Assembly: GCA_029255685.2 (NCBI GenBank)
Contig: CM055317.2
Coordinates: 73,087,460 to 73,151,459 of the forward strand
DNA length: 64,000 nucleotides
Source: Silene conica
Taxonomy: Eukaryota; Streptophyta; Magnoliopsida; Caryophyllales; Caryophyllaceae
Direction: 5' to 3'
Shown piece after piece: positions 32,801-45,673 of the stretch. The notes under the pieces were generated by a model. That model worked only from the letters and a program-made list of their open reading frames with translations, had not been told where the DNA came from and made no database searches. The position numbers and the translations under genes are program-made. Position 1 is the stretch's first letter, and each line of letters starts with the position of its first letter.

Positions 32801-33616
32801 CACACTGGAACACTCATCATCATCGCGAACCAATCTTACAAGGTGTGTCACAGACCATCCAGTGATATAAGTCAAGCGACGTGCATTAGAAATCGCGTTA
32901 AAAATATCGCTCCAACATTTCCCATGAACATAATCTTTACCATCATCAAGTCTAATGTTCGGAAGCATACCATCTTCGCAATGAGCGTCTTGGTACAGAG
33001 TAACTCTATTCCCTCGTCGAAGAGGAAAGTAAGTCCTCGGGACACCGTAATCCGGACCTGAACCAACACCCCATTGATAAAGCGTGCTTTTTCCAATCGG
33101 AAAATACTTAATTGACAGACTCAAAGAAGCTCCTGTCTCCCAATTTTTACCATTAGATTTCAAAATTGGAAATTTGCCTTCAATTTTTTCGCCTAAATTT
33201 AGCTCTTGAGTCGGAATTCCTACCGCGCCTATGATCTCAGAACCAACAACATCATCATCTTTAACTACAAAATGGACTTCAGAAGCAGTATGAGCAACAT
33301 TGACATGAAAATGTTGCATCCAAGACGGGTTCTCGTTATCTTTCATCACAAACGTTCTTGCTAAGATTGCATTAGCAACAGAAATTGTGACATACGGGTC
33401 GCTTGTTCCATGAGACTTTCGCTTGATCGATAAACCTCCGAGAAAGCTAGTCATTGTGTGTAGTTGATCCATGTTTGGAAGCTTTTTGGCCTCCTTAACC
33501 CAAATGTCTAAGGTTCCATGGAGTAATATCGGTTCCAGCGCGCTTTGTGACGTCGTAAATGGTAGAAATTGAGTACCTTGACAATGAAGAGAAGAACCTT
33601 CTGGTTCATCCGCCAT
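29813..33616 (-). CDS. PLD: Phospholipase D, C2 type, ten exons
   Basis: It hydrolyses membrane phospholipids to phosphatidic acid. My exon reading, all GT-AG and in one frame: 33616-32699, 32436-32320, 32196-32005, 31869-31627, 31374-31306, 31206-31059, 30934-30786, 30672-30496, 30406-30209, 30106-29813, giving about 834 residues. The third donor is ambiguous by 3 bases. A C2 domain (about residues 28-160, SDPYVTI) for calcium-dependent membrane binding is followed by two HKD motifs: HHQKTVILD (His354, Lys356, Asp361) and VHSKGMIVD (His685, Lys687, Asp692). Both are complete, so an active enzyme is expected. Ten exons fit the beta/gamma/delta classes rather than the few-exon alpha class; I do not assign one. 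Intron 4 holds a small MITE. Its last exon is also found as a fragment at 25144-25555. Confidence 0.9.
31480..31578. mobile_element. Small MITE-like inverted repeat in a PLD intron
   Basis: About 100 bp with imperfect inverted ends (CATTGAAGACGGACATATAC and its partner GGATATGTCTGTCTTCAGTG) around a 'gacccgt' core. Related 'gacggatat...gtcacaag' pieces recur near 47850, 53000, 53820 and 62460. Superfamily not determined. Confidence 0.55.
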
Positions 33617-35294
33617 GTTTCTGGCTTAAGCTGATACTTGAGTCTCAATCAACGCATTTTTGGTTATAGGTCTGTTTGGCAAACGGCAAAAACAGATTCA
33701 TAATAGCCGATAACGTTAACAGGATGAGGTTAAAAGATTTTAGTAGTAGGTTTGACTCTCAAGTTAAATTAGCAGATTAAGAAATGTTGTTTGGTGATTT
33801 CATATATAAATTGTACAATATGCTAATACAATATGGTGTTATTAATAATAGATTTCGGCCAATATAATATAGAATATGCAATTTACAAAACACATGAAAA
33901 TGATAGATTGATAAGTCAATTTACTAATTATATCGAAATTTACTAATTTTACTGCAAGTACAAGTAAAAAACAATCATAATTGAATCATTCTTGCTAACA
34001 AGATCTCCGATTTTTTTTCATCCAATCTCCGATTAATTCAACAAAAGTTATAGAAACGTTTTTCAAAACGATCTCAAAACTCATTGGATTGACACGTCAA
34101 GAAAAAACCAAGTTTAGTTACTTATAAAGAAAAATTGAACCGGAAGCAAATATTAGCCTTACCTTTAATCTTCTTCGTGCAATATGGCCTCCATAACAAC
34201 AAATAGTTTTTTTTTTTCTTTTCGGCTTCTTAAAAACAAATGAAGCCTATAAAATACAACTAGGATCAAAGAATCAAAACAAAAGAAAAAAACAAAAACA
34301 AAGCAAGATCTAACAAAATATGCAAGAAGATTATGATAACTATTTTTGAAAGTTCACATTTGTGGTAGAATTTGTCAAGTACTATAATCCATCCATTCAA
34401 TTAGTGATGTTATGACCATTGAGTGGAGTATTTTTCTGAAAAGTAGTGACAATTTAAAAATGCAAACACATTTACCCTTGCAATGTGGATCTCTTAAAAA
34501 ATAAAATTCGACTCGTTAAAATTTATTATTTAAGATGAAAAATTCGAAATAAATGGCTGAAATTGTATTTTATTGGGTTTATTTGGATGAAATTTGGTAA
34601 TGTTTTTCTAAAAAAAAATAAAATCAAACTTAGTAGTAGTAGTTATGAAAATTATTTTGATAATAGCTTTTAAAATAGTGTCGTACAAAGCTAGATTTAA
34701 TTTTATTCCCAAGTCAAGACATTTCTTATATACTGGTTTATACGATGTAAAATTTGAGTTTTGTAATGGAGTATTCGAGTTTCATTTTAAAGAATATGTT
34801 TATTGGAAAGCAGGTGATTTCCTCCATCTACACATTAAAACTATGAACTTTGAATTAACTCAGAAAAATACATATAAATTCAGATACTTACGCATTGATT
34901 ATGCACAACTTCTTTACAATTAAATGTATAATCTTATTTGTGTACTCATTAATGTTGCTTATGTTAATCCTGAAATGGGATAGGAAAAAAAAAAGATCGT
35001 AACATTTTTAAGCTAACACGGTTTTAAACCAAACCAACTAAATTTAACTAACAATACCTAATTTACCAAAATTGATTTGGGTCAACTGAATAAAATACTC
35101 AATAAAATAATCCGAGCATCCTAATTTAGAGATTAAAAAAATGTAAATATTCCAACGGTATTCGTTATCCAAAGAATCCCCTCCACTCTCTTCAACCTCA
35201 CTCGTTTCTTCTTCATCTACAACTTCAGTCAATCCAATTAAACCTCACATAAACCCTAATTTTGCCAACAAATTCCCAATTGTTTCATACCAAC
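33617..35294. promoter_or_regulatory. Shared intergenic region between divergent PLD and PTAC2
   Basis: About 1.7 kb of AT-rich DNA between two start codons pointing apart; it must hold both promoters. A 92-codon frame at 34645-34923 has no recognisable domain and I leave it unannotated. I cannot name a specific operator or TATA box with confidence. Confidence 0.4.
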
Positions 35295-38200
35295 ATGCTA
35301 AAAACCTTAAATTTTCCACTTTCTCCTTCAACCCATCAAACCTTTTTATCTCCTAAGCAAAACCCACTTGTTAATTTCCCTCCAAATTCATTTTTTACAA
35401 AACCCTACATTCTCTTATCTTCCGGATTCAAGATTAAAGCAAAACCGAAAGATTTAATCTTGGGCACTCCGTCAGTTGCAGTTGAAAAGGGTAAGTATAG
35501 TTATGATGTAGAGACTTTAATTGATAAGTTAAGTAGTCTCCCACCTAGAGGTTCAATTGCTAGGTGTCTTGATGTTTTTAGGAATAAGCTTTCGATGAAC
35601 GATTTCGCTTCGGTTTTTAAGGAGTTTGCTCAAAGAGGGGATTGGCAGAGGTCGTTGAGGTTGTTTAAATATATGCAGCGCCAAATTTGGTGTAAACCCA
35701 ATGAACATATTTATACTATTGTTATTGGGGTGTTAGGTAGAGAAGGGTTACTTGAGAAAGCACATGAGGTGTTTGATGAAATGCCGGTACATAATGTTTC
35801 ACGTAGCGTGTTCTCTTATACTGCTTTGATTAATGCTTATGGTAGGAATAGTCAGTATGAGACGGCGCTTGAGTTGTTGAGTAGGATGAAGAAAGAACGG
35901 GTTGTACCGAGTATATTGACTTATAATACCGTGATTAATTCTTGTGCTAGAGGTGGGTTGGATTGGGAGGAGTTATTGGGGTTGTTTGCGGAGATGAGGC
36001 ATGAGGGTATTCAGCCGGATATTGTGACGTATAATATGTTGCTTAGCGCATGTGCTAGTAGGGGGCTCGGTGATGAGGCTGAGATGGTGTTTAGGACTAT
36101 GAATGAGAGCGGGGTTTTACCTGATATAATGACCTATACTTATGTTGTGGAGACATTTAACAAGTTGGGTAATCTTGGGAAGGTGTCTGATCTTTTGAAG
36201 GATATGGAATTGAGTGGTAATTTACCGGATATATCATCGTATAACGTGTTGTTGGAAGCTTATGCAAGTAAAGGGTCTCTTAAAGAGGCCATGGGGGTGT
36301 TTAGGCAGATGCAAGAAGCGGGTTGCATGGCAAATGCCAATACTTATAGTATTTTATTGAATCTGTACGGTAGCCAAGGGAAATATGAGGATGTCCGAGA
36401 CCTTTTCCTTGAGATGAAAGTGAGCAATACTGAGCCAGACGCGGCGACTTACAATATCCTAATACAGGTTTTTGGTGAGGGTGGATATTTTAAGGAAGTT
36501 GTAACTCTATTCCATGATATGGCAGAGGAGAATGTTGAGCCAAATATGGAGACTTATGAGGGATTGATATTTGCTTGTGGAAAAGGGGGATTGTATCATG
36601 ATGCGAAAGACATCTTGCTTCATATGAATAAGAAAGGTTTGGTCCCTAGTACAAAGTCCTATACTGGGGTTATTGAGGCTTACGGACAAGCTGGATTGTA
36701 TGAGGAAGCTATTGTTGCTTTTAACACGATGAATGAGGTGGGGAGTAAGCCTGATGTGGAAACTTACAATTCTTTGATTCATGCTTTTGCAAGAGGTGGA
36801 CTTTACAAGGAGATTGAAGCAATCTTGAGTATAATGAGCGTATCTGGCATACCGAGGAACATGGAAACGTTCAATGGTGTTATTGAAGGTCTTAGACAGG
36901 GAGGCCAGTTTGAAAGGGCTATCAATGCTTATGCGGAAATGGAAAATGCAGGATGCGACCCTGATGAGCAGACACTTGATGCAGTCTTGAGTGTCTATTG
37001 CTTTGCCGGACTAGTTGAAGAGGGTGCAGAACAATTTCAGGAAATAAAAGCTTTGGGAATACTGCCAAGTGTGATGTCTTATTGTATGATGCTTGCACTT
37101 TATGCAAAAACTGACAGGTGAGTTTTGCAGTCAATTGAACTTCCTTTGGTGATATTATTGTCGCATCATATACTCATATATATCTCAGTGGAACTGATGT
37201 CGTCATAAGGTTAGGAACATTAACATGCCTCGTGATAATGATGTAGCACGATAGCAAAACGCCCGTTGATTACCTTTGGTTGCCTATTTTGTGGTAGTGT
37301 ATTCGACGTGCTTCACATCTCTTCTAGTGTAAGAGAGAAGGAAACAAAGGGAATATTACTATGTAGTAAATCCTTTATTACTTAGAGGATTGGTAGGGTG
37401 TTCTGATTATTCAACTTCCTCTCACATGAGAAAAAAAAACAATGCTCTGTGAGGATCGGTAGGATATTCTGACTAACAACAACCTGCAGTCGTGTTCACT
37501 ACTCTAGTGCCCATTATTACTCGATCCGAATATATCAATCTTAAAAGTCGAAGTACTTTATTTTTTTCGTCAAGTGTGCCTCTGATCGTCAATTGAGACT
37601 CTGATGCTGTTGTTGAAGTGTGCCTTTGATCGTTAACTGAAACCTTAGACCATTTCTTTTACTTAATATTGCATCATGTTACTCTGATTTCACCAAATTT
37701 GGTATTTTCATAACCATTCTCCATTTAATTTTGATGTTTGTATTTTACCTCATCTGTTGAGCTGCTTATGAATCAGGTTAGAAGATGCCTACGAGTTACT
37801 GAATGAAATGCTTGTACATAAGACCTCTAACATCCATCAAGTGATTGCTCAGATGATCACGGGGGATTTTGACGATGAATCCAACTGGCAGATGGTAGAA
37901 TATGTATTTGACAAACTTAATTCTGAAGGTTGTGCCTTTGGAATGAGATTTTATAATACTCTTTTGGAAGCATTATGGTGGCTGGGCCAGAAGGCAAGGG
38001 CTGCAAAGGTTCTGAAGGAAGCTACGAAAAGGGGACTCTTTCCTGAACTATTTCGCTATAACAAGTTGGTTTGGTCTCTTGATGTACACAGGTAACATGA
38101 TTTTAGTAAGTTTTGTATGAGACGGTCTCATATGTGAGACCAACCGATACTCTTTAAGCATTGCTCTTTTAATTAGAGGATTAGCGGAATAAAGGGTTGG

Positions 38201-39068
38201 TCTCACATATGAGACTGTCAAAGTAGATTATTTCTTCGCGTTTTGATTCCATCGTCTTTTTGACTTATGCCCGTTTGAATTGTACGTTGGTCAATGTGCA
38301 GAATGTGGCCTGGTAGTGCATGTTTGGCAATATCAGTCTGGATCAATGATATGTTGGTGATGGTTGAAAATGGGACAGATCTTCCACAACTAGCAACTCT
38401 TGTTGTAGTGTAAGCCTTCTACGTTGTACTCGAAGCGTTCTTTTTCCATAATCCAATGCGAGTCCTTTTCATTTTCTATTTTGTCGATTGATAACCTGGT
38501 CTGAATTTCAACTCTTCCAGAATTTTGGTACAGAGAACAATGTCAATAAAGGGTTAAAAGCAAGAAATTTTAGTAGGTTCTAGCAATTACAAATTATATT
38601 ATTGTCTATTGTTCCGACTTCAAGAGCCAAGACACCACCCCGCCATACGCAGAGTTTAGTCATTACTCGTTAATAAATAATACTCCGTAACTAATTACTT
38701 GTTCTCCTTTTATTAGCAGAAGAGGAAAGATGGAGAAGAGCGATGCCACTCAGGATTTTCCTGTTTCGAACGCTGCTCATGCATTCCTGAAAGATAGTGT
38801 GATGTCATCATCCTTTTCGTCTCCGGACTGGAATAGCGGTCGCATTGTAAGCCAACATTCCCATCTAAAGCAGTTATTAGCAGACTTAACGCAGCTTTCT
38901 TCCGAGTCTGAGAAAGACCAACTACCTGGACTTGCCAATATTCCCATGCCTCTAACTTATTCAAAGACATCTTCAAGAGCCGATAATAAAGAACAGCTTA
39001 ATGGGGCTGCGAAAGAGACAATAACTAGAAGCCACAATCACAAAGAGCTTATTTCTGGCACAGTTTAA
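35295..39068 (+). CDS. PTAC2: pTAC2, plastid PPR-SMR protein of the chloroplast transcription complex
   Basis: Closely matches Arabidopsis pTAC2 (At1g74850), a component associated with the plastid-encoded RNA polymerase and needed for plastid gene expression. Exons 35295-37117, 37777-38091, 38302-38409 and 38720-39068 join in frame at phase-2 GT-AG borders to give 864 residues, nearly the Arabidopsis length. ATG 35295 is chosen; the frame extends upstream only to a TTG. The first 60 or so residues are Ser/Thr/Pro-rich with few acidic residues, as in a chloroplast transit peptide. Exon 1 carries the invariant block SLPPRGSIARCLD and then a long run of PPR repeats (many with YN.L/I...A..G). 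The SMR-like C-terminal region spans exons 1-3; the last exon is a less conserved tail. Intron 2 contains a MITE. It appears intact. Confidence 0.95.
38118..38220. mobile_element. 103-bp hairpin MITE in PTAC2 intron 2
   Basis: It starts TGAGACGGTCTCATATGTGA and ends with its near-perfect inverse TCACATATGAGACTGTCA. Arms are about 28 bp, with the continuation GACCAACC/GGTTGGTC. It sits 27 bases after the exon 2 donor and does not touch the splice sites. Confidence 0.75.
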
Positions 39069-39864
39069 TGAAGAACAAAACTCTATTTGATTGTTTGCTT
39101 CTCAAGGACGCACCTTCACCATAAAATCTGTTCCAAGACCGGGAATTTTGAACTCGACAGCATTATATATCCTTGGGTCATTATTCTGATGGGTTTGTGG
39201 AACATGATCTATCAGCAATCGAGATTTTGAATCAGTTTCATGACAAGTTTTATGATTTCAGACATAGAAGGACATCCTAATGGTGTGCGCAACTAAAGAC
39301 TGATGAATCTTGAACAGAAATGGGAGCGCGGGTATTTTCCTATGGTCTTACCTTCGTGTGTACATGGTCGGTTAGGTTGTTCAGGAGTTTTTGGTGAAAA
39401 TAGGAATGTAACATCAGAGAACATAGATTGTATGTCAAATGGAGTATAGCTTTTTCGACATGTACCATTTTTGATGACCTTCTGTTATCCGAAATCTGGA
39501 AGGCGCGCATAGCTTTAGATTTTTGGTGTATCCCTTCTGCCTATCTGCAGTTTTGTATGTGACTCGATCTCTTTTGCTCAATCTCGGTTTCAGTTTTGAT
39601 TTCGGCAATACCGATAATGAAGACTGATAACTAGCTCAAAGTGAGGAAGTGTAACTATGAAAACATTTGCAACTCAATTAAAGATTGGAAACAATCACTC
39701 ATGGACTCATGATAGCTCGGCCGAGTTTTTGTACATGACCGATAAATCAATACAATCATTTTCAACGTAACTTCATTTATCATGGTTTTCAGAAAAAGAA
39801 AATACTTGGTTGATATGAGTAGTTCTTTTGAACTTTTTAAGCACTAGTCGATTAAGTTACCAAT
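39069..39864. other. PTAC2 3' flank
   Basis: No further gene is visible. The first few hundred bases presumably include the PTAC2 3' UTR. Confidence 0.4.
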
Positions 39865-40190
39865 GAATTTTTCAATCGTGAAATGTTCCATCCACCCCAC
39901 TTGAAGAACGCAACCTTTTCGTAGCGCCGTGATCATAACCGCTCTTTAGCTGCAAACTACACGACCACAAGGTTGTTATGATACTACTTGAAATAACTCA
40001 CTCAATCATTGGAATAATTGCTCATGATAGCTCGTCAGACTATTTACATAAGAAATACAACGATAACGCCTTATTACTCCCTATGTATTTTTAAGAGCAT
40101 TATATCCCATTACACCAAACCAAATTAGTCGATCTTATACAATCCAATTTAAAATATCATTAGTCCACCATCATTTTATGGAATGTATTT
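39865..40190. repeat. Direct repeat flanking the 305-bp array, left copy
   Basis: About 330 bp similar, in the same orientation, to 43590-43945. Shared pieces include 'caccccacttgaagaacg', 'taactcactcaatcattg' and 'tccaatttaaaatatc'. The two copies bracket the tandem array. Confidence 0.75.
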
Positions 40191-41573
40191 TTTCAGAGTG
40201 TAATACCCTATCTGTTACTCCGCAAAATTTCTGAGATAGCATTGTCTGAACTGAGAAACCGTCCGTGTAATTTACGAACGTTTTTATTCCGGTATCATGC
40301 ATTATATATACACTATATTTTGAGTCATTCAGAAGGCTGTGCTGAGTTGTGTTTCAATTTCTCCAAATTTTTGTACCGCGTCTCCAAAGTCACTTCAGAA
40401 ATTATCCTATTCAATTTCAGCACCAAATAGCAAGTATTAAAGAAATTTCAAAGATCATATGACTTTCCTCAAAGATAGGTTTATCCAACACCGACAGCCT
40501 CAAATGTCATCCATTGCTCCGCAAAATTTGTGAGGTTGTTTTGACTGATGTAATAAACCCTATGATTTGCGGACATTTTTGTCCCGGAACTCTGAAATCC
40601 CGAAAACATGTATTTTAAACTCTATTTTTAGCCGTTTGGGAGGTTGTACTGGGTTGCGGTTCAATTCCTCCTGATTTTTCTACCACGTGTTCTAGACCGT
40701 CTTAGGAATTAGCACATTGAATTTCAGCATCAAATAACAATTATTAAACAAGTTTAAATGATTATCCGATTTTTGTCTCAGACTAGGATCACGCACGGTA
40801 GCCTCAAATGTCATCCGTTACTCCGCAAAATTTTGGAGGTGGCTTTGTCTTCCTGAGAAACCGTCTGTGTAATAATAGACGTTTTTTATTACGGGACCCT
40901 TAAATCCCGAAAATCGTGTATTTATACACTCCATTTTGAGTTGTTTGGGAGGCTGTATATGATCGTGTTTCAATTTCTCCTGATTTTTCTATCACGTGTC
41001 TAGGATCACTTCATAAATTACCCTATTCAATTTCATCACAAATAACAAATATTAAACAAGTTTCAACGATTATCCGATTTTCCTTCGAGAAAGGTTTATC
41101 CCACACCGACAGCCTTTAATGTCATATGTTGCTTTGCAAAAAGTTTGAGGTGGCTTTGTCTAACCTGTGAAACTGTCCATCTAATTTACGGACATTTTTA
41201 TTTCGGGATCCTCGAATTCCGAAAGTCGTGGCATTTTGAGTTGTTCGGGAGGTTGTACCGGATCGTGTTTCAATTTCTCCTAATCTTTTTAGCACAAATC
41301 TAGGATTACTTCAGAAATTACCCTATTGTCTGCTCTGAAAAATTTGTGAGGTTTTTTTCTGATATAATAAACCCTAAGTATGATTATTGATTTACGTACA
41401 TTTTTGTTTCCGGGTCCTTGTAATCCCGAGAACGTGTACGTACTATACATTCCATTTTGAGTCGTTTGAAAAGTTGTACCGGGTCGAGTTTCAATTTCTC
41501 CTTATTTTTCTACTACGTGTCCATGATCGTTTTAGGAGTTACCTCATTCAATTTCAGCATCAAATAACAAGTA

Positions 41574-41888
41574 CTCTCTCATATTCACTATATTGTTCCC
41601 CTTTGATATGGGCACAAGAATTAAGGTATGGAGTAAAATAAGTATAAAAAATTGGGTGGGGTTTGGTGATAGGAGAGAGGGATGAATAATTATGAATTAA
41701 ATAAGATATTGTAGGCCACAAATATTAAAAAAAGGAATAAAATAGGAGTCAAAGAGTTGGGTGGGTTTGATAATATGAGAGAGAAATGAATAAAATAAGA
41801 ATAATAGTTTCCAAACTAAGAAAGAGAAACAAAACCTGAATAATCCGTTTTAGAAAATAAGGAAGAATATATATAGAATATGAGGGAG
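41574..41888. mobile_element. Stowaway-like MITE in the tandem array
   Basis: 315 bp between TA dinucleotides (41572-41573 and 41889-41890). It starts CTCTCTCATATTC and ends GAATATGAGGGAG. Flanking array sequence (caaataacaag...ttaaacaaattt) rejoins perfectly with other units when the element is removed. Confidence 0.75.
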
Positions 41889-42019
41889 TATTAAACAAAT
41901 TTCAACAATTGTCCGATTTTCTTATCAAACTCGTTTATCTCACACCGATGACCTCAAATGTTATCCGTTGCTCCGCAAAATTTGTGACATTGTCTTTTTC
42001 TGATGTAAGAAAACTTTTG

Positions 42020-43160
42020 TATAACACCCTCATAATCCAAGGCCTCTAGGAAGAACCATCAAACCATGAAAGTGCTACCATCTCAGTTTCCTGAGACATA
42101 AAGATAAACAATAGTTGTAACCATTATTATAAGTAAGAATAAACTTCAATAAAATATACATCATAACCGTCTGATAAAAACAATCATAAAGTAAAATGTC
42201 TGCGGAAGCTGGATAACTATTGTGATACTGTAAGACTGAGTGAGATCTCATCCTCCCCGAGCTAGCAAGCATCAACATCTACGAACCTGAGAATCTGCTC
42301 ACCATTACATGGATCATTACAACGCACAAGCCACAAGCGTCAGAAACTGTTATAATAAGATAGTCTCAATACAATAACTCAAATCACAATCTGATAACCA
42401 CAACCACTGATATCACGGTCACAATAACTAGGTGGCGGCCTCAAGCCCCATATCAATCCCCAACTTGCTCGCGGCAAGGGGGTACCTAGATCCTTAATGT
42501 GCACATCATCTCCGTGGCGGGACCCATGAAGAGCGATCGTAGGAGTGAGAGTCATTTCCTGCAACAGTCCCACACATAGGTTCCCAGTACAATCTCAACA
42601 ACGGTATAATGCTATTAGATACATCAACAATCATACCGTCATAATCAAATTACACAGAAACTGAGTAGGGAAACCCTACCTCAAGCAATCAAGTATCAAC
42701 AAGAAGATGCAAACTAAATGCGTTCTACCAACGTTCCTCAACGAATCCTCCTCCTATGAAACATATATATAAATTACTTACTAACCATAACCAATATCCA
42801 TGACAATTATACGATAAGGTGACACTTACTTGATAAACATGGATTAGGCTAGATGATCGGCGCTTCTAGACTCTTGTTAAAGACCTTTGAAGGTTGAGAA
42901 AAAGGGGGTGAAGGGATTAGGGTTTTACTATTTCTGATTTAGAGTAAAATGAGTTTATTAACCTCGGTTTTACTTATATACTTAACCGCGACCCAGCTCT
43001 CGGAAAGACCTACTCGACCGAGTCAGACCCACTCGGTCGAGTAACACCTATTACTCGGACGAGTAACACCTACTCGGCCGAGTTGCACTTACTCGGCCGA
43101 GTTACTCTAACTCGGCCGAGTTGAGTAACAACTCAGCATCTATAAGGGAGGGGTGTTACA
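42020..43160. mobile_element. Probable solo LTR
   Basis: 1141 bp starting TATAACACCC and ending GGTGTTACA, the TGTAACACC...GGTGTTACA pattern common in plant LTRs, with the first G now A. Flanks are ttttg (42015-42019) and ctttg (43161-43165), 4 of 5 matching. There is no internal coding region and only one copy, as expected after LTR-LTR recombination. Near the right end (about 43005-43130) are six or so copies of ACTCGGCCGAGT-like palindromes. Confidence 0.6.
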
Positions 43161-43589
43161 CTTTGTATGACTTACATACATTTTTGTTTTGGGACCTTGA
43201 AATCCCGAAAAAGTGTATCACTCCATTTTGAGCCGTTAGGAGGCTGTTTTGGGTCGTGTTCAATTTCTCCTGATTTTTCTACCACTTGTCCAGAGTCGTT
43301 TTAGGAGTTACCCCGTTCAATTTCAGCATCAAAGAACAAGTATTAAACAAATTTCAACAATTATCCGATTTTCGATTGAGACTAGTTTATCGCACACCGA
43401 TAACCTCAAATGTCATCTGTTGCTACGCACAATTTTTGAGGTTGGTTTATCTGACCTGGGAAACTGTTTGTATGATTTACGAACGTTTTTTATTCCGGGA
43501 ACCTCAAATCTCGAAAATTGTTTATTACACTTCACTTTGAGCTGTTCGGAAGGTTGTACCAGGTCGTGTTATTCAATGACTTTTTTTCA

Positions 43590-43945
43590 ATTAACGTGAA
43601 GTGTTTCACTCACCCCACTTGAAGAACGTAACCTTCTCATAAAACCAGGGGAATAACCATTAACTCATCCTCCTCCGTCAGTTGCAAACTACACGATCAC
43701 ATAACTCACTCAATCATTGAAACAGTTGCTCATATATATAATAGCTCGTCAGGTTGTTAACATGAGAAATATTATAGTATTTATACTAAAGCCCTGTCGC
43801 TACAACCATAATACTAAAAAAAATATTTTGTTACTCCTTATGTATATTTCAAACCGTTATATCGCATTACCCCAAACCAAATTGTTCGATCTTATACGAT
43901 CCAATTTAAAATATCGTTAGTCCACCAACATCATTTTATGGAATG
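43590..43945. repeat. Direct repeat flanking the 305-bp array, right copy
   Basis: Matches 39865-40190 in the same orientation with scattered differences. Confidence 0.75.
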
Positions 43946-45673
43946 TAGAGTCAGTGGTGGAGTTAGGGGGTTAGCAAAAAACCCTTTCCTCCCCGAAGTT
44001 TTTTATCACATTTTTCAAGTGTAATTTTATAAAATTTGTTATTCATCTCATTAAAATTTTCCGCTTTATCCTAAATTTGATCGTCACTTTGTCCCGTTTA
44101 AAACTTTTCGTTTCCCTAAACTCAAATCCCGACTTCATAATTGTACAAGGTACAACTTATTAATGATAGTGCAACTTTCTATATCTCGTACAATCTTGAA
44201 TTCAAGATTCCAAAGTTTTGCCCAAAACACAAAAACATAGTGAGTATCAAACAACCTCATATTTGGGGGGTTGGACTACTAACGACTTGACAACCAATAA
44301 CATTGAGGATTTCGAAAGATAGCATTTGATTGGATCTATCATCATCCATGTGTTAACTTTTCATTTAGTATTTATAATTACCAAGTGTCCTTAATTTAAA
44401 GGTACTATATCACGAGGAGATATTCTCGCATTTTGCTTAACTTTGGCTACTAATCTTCATTGGTTAAAGTTCTTGGTCAACTTAATTTTCTAACAATAAT
44501 TTAAAGTAGATTAATTTAAATAATCTTATCTTAAGTGACCTTTTTATTATTTAATAAATAATAATGTTAAGTTTCTAAGACAATGTAAAGGGCTATGAAG
44601 TATAAATGTATAATATTCGCCTCTTGCACAAGACTTTTTACTTTGAATAATTTGTTGAACAACTTGAAAAGATTCTTTATGCAAATATATATTTATAAAA
44701 AATAGTATTATTGTTAAATAATTCAATAATCCATAATCTATTTATATTATTCTTTAAGGATTCGTAATGGAAAATGGTATCATAAATTTGCTTTATAAAG
44801 GATACTTTCTCTTATTTTACATAACTTTCATCTTTCAATTTGACATAAAGATTAAAGAAATACACTACCAACCATATAATTAAATTTGGACCACTCAAAC
44901 ATTTACCGAAAATAAAAACAGGAAAGTTATTGTAAATAGACTGAAAAAATAAATAAAAAGGGTCATTTTGAATAGGAGGAAGTATATAACACCATGTTGT
45001 GAATAGAATGAGTTAAGTTGGATGCTCTTTAGACATTCATTTTTAAGAATTTTTGAGGATTTGTACCAATTTTTTAGATTATATTATCCTCAGTTTATTC
45101 AAAATTAATTTTAAAATCTCCTAATTTACTTCTAAGACTCGCTATAAACTTTACTTATATTTAGTGTATGTTTGGCCTTGTTTATGGAAAAGAATTTTTA
45201 CTTTTGTAAATGAGTTTTTATAAAACTAGTTTTTGATAAAAATTGGTCATGTTTGGCCAAAATTTTTAAAAAACTATTTTTATCAGTTTTATCGTGTTTG
45301 GCCTAACTAGTTTCTATAAAAAAAATTGGATTTTGGCGCTCAAATAACTTAAGAGCAATGTGAAAAGAGAAACAGAAGTAATAATTTGCTACTTCTGTTT
45401 CTAGGTGTTTCTAGGAGTCAGTTTTAGAATTTTTGTTTAATGAAATTAGTTTTTAGTTTTTTAAAAAGTAGTGTTTAACCCATCTCCTATTTCCTTGGTT
45501 GAAAAACAGTTGAAAAGTAGGGTCAAACACATACTTATTTAACTTTGTCCCTAATTTAATGTTCAAACTTGCGGAAATTCTTTCAATAATAGATTGGGTT
45601 TGTAATGCCCGGATATTTTGAAACTGTTAGAGGAACATCCGAAATAGCGAGAGGTCTATTAGGGATTAGGGAT
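43946..45673. other. AT-rich intergenic DNA with a possible MITE
   Basis: No gene. A stretch at about 45174-45536 starts GTGTATGTTTGGCC and ends GGTCAAACACATAC, so it may be a MITE of about 360 bp; the flanking duplication is unclear. Confidence 0.4.

Larger units (their letters stand above)
40195..43580. repeat. Tandem array of about 305-bp units with two insertions
   Basis: The unit anchor 'ctccgcaaaatttgtgagg' or a variant occurs near 40218, 40517, 40821, 41131, 41331, 41971 and 43421. After subtracting the MITE (41574-41888) and the solo LTR (42020-43160), spacings are about 299, 304, 310, 200, 323 and 304 bases, so about seven diverged units, one shortened. Other shared unit pieces are 'ttgagtcgtttgggaggttg', 'caatttctcctgatttttct' and 'cacaccgacagcctcaaatg'. 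No gene. Confidence 0.8.

Noticed and set aside
34645..34923. A 92-codon plus-strand frame in the PLD/PTAC2 intergenic region
   Set aside because: AT-rich, no domain, no sign of splicing or paralogue; could occur by chance.
35262..35294. An 11-codon upstream extension of PTAC2
   Set aside because: The extension begins with TTG, not ATG; the first ATG at 35295 gives the expected protein length.
36507..37134. Antisense frames within PTAC2 exon 1
   Set aside because: Shadows of the PPR coding sequence.
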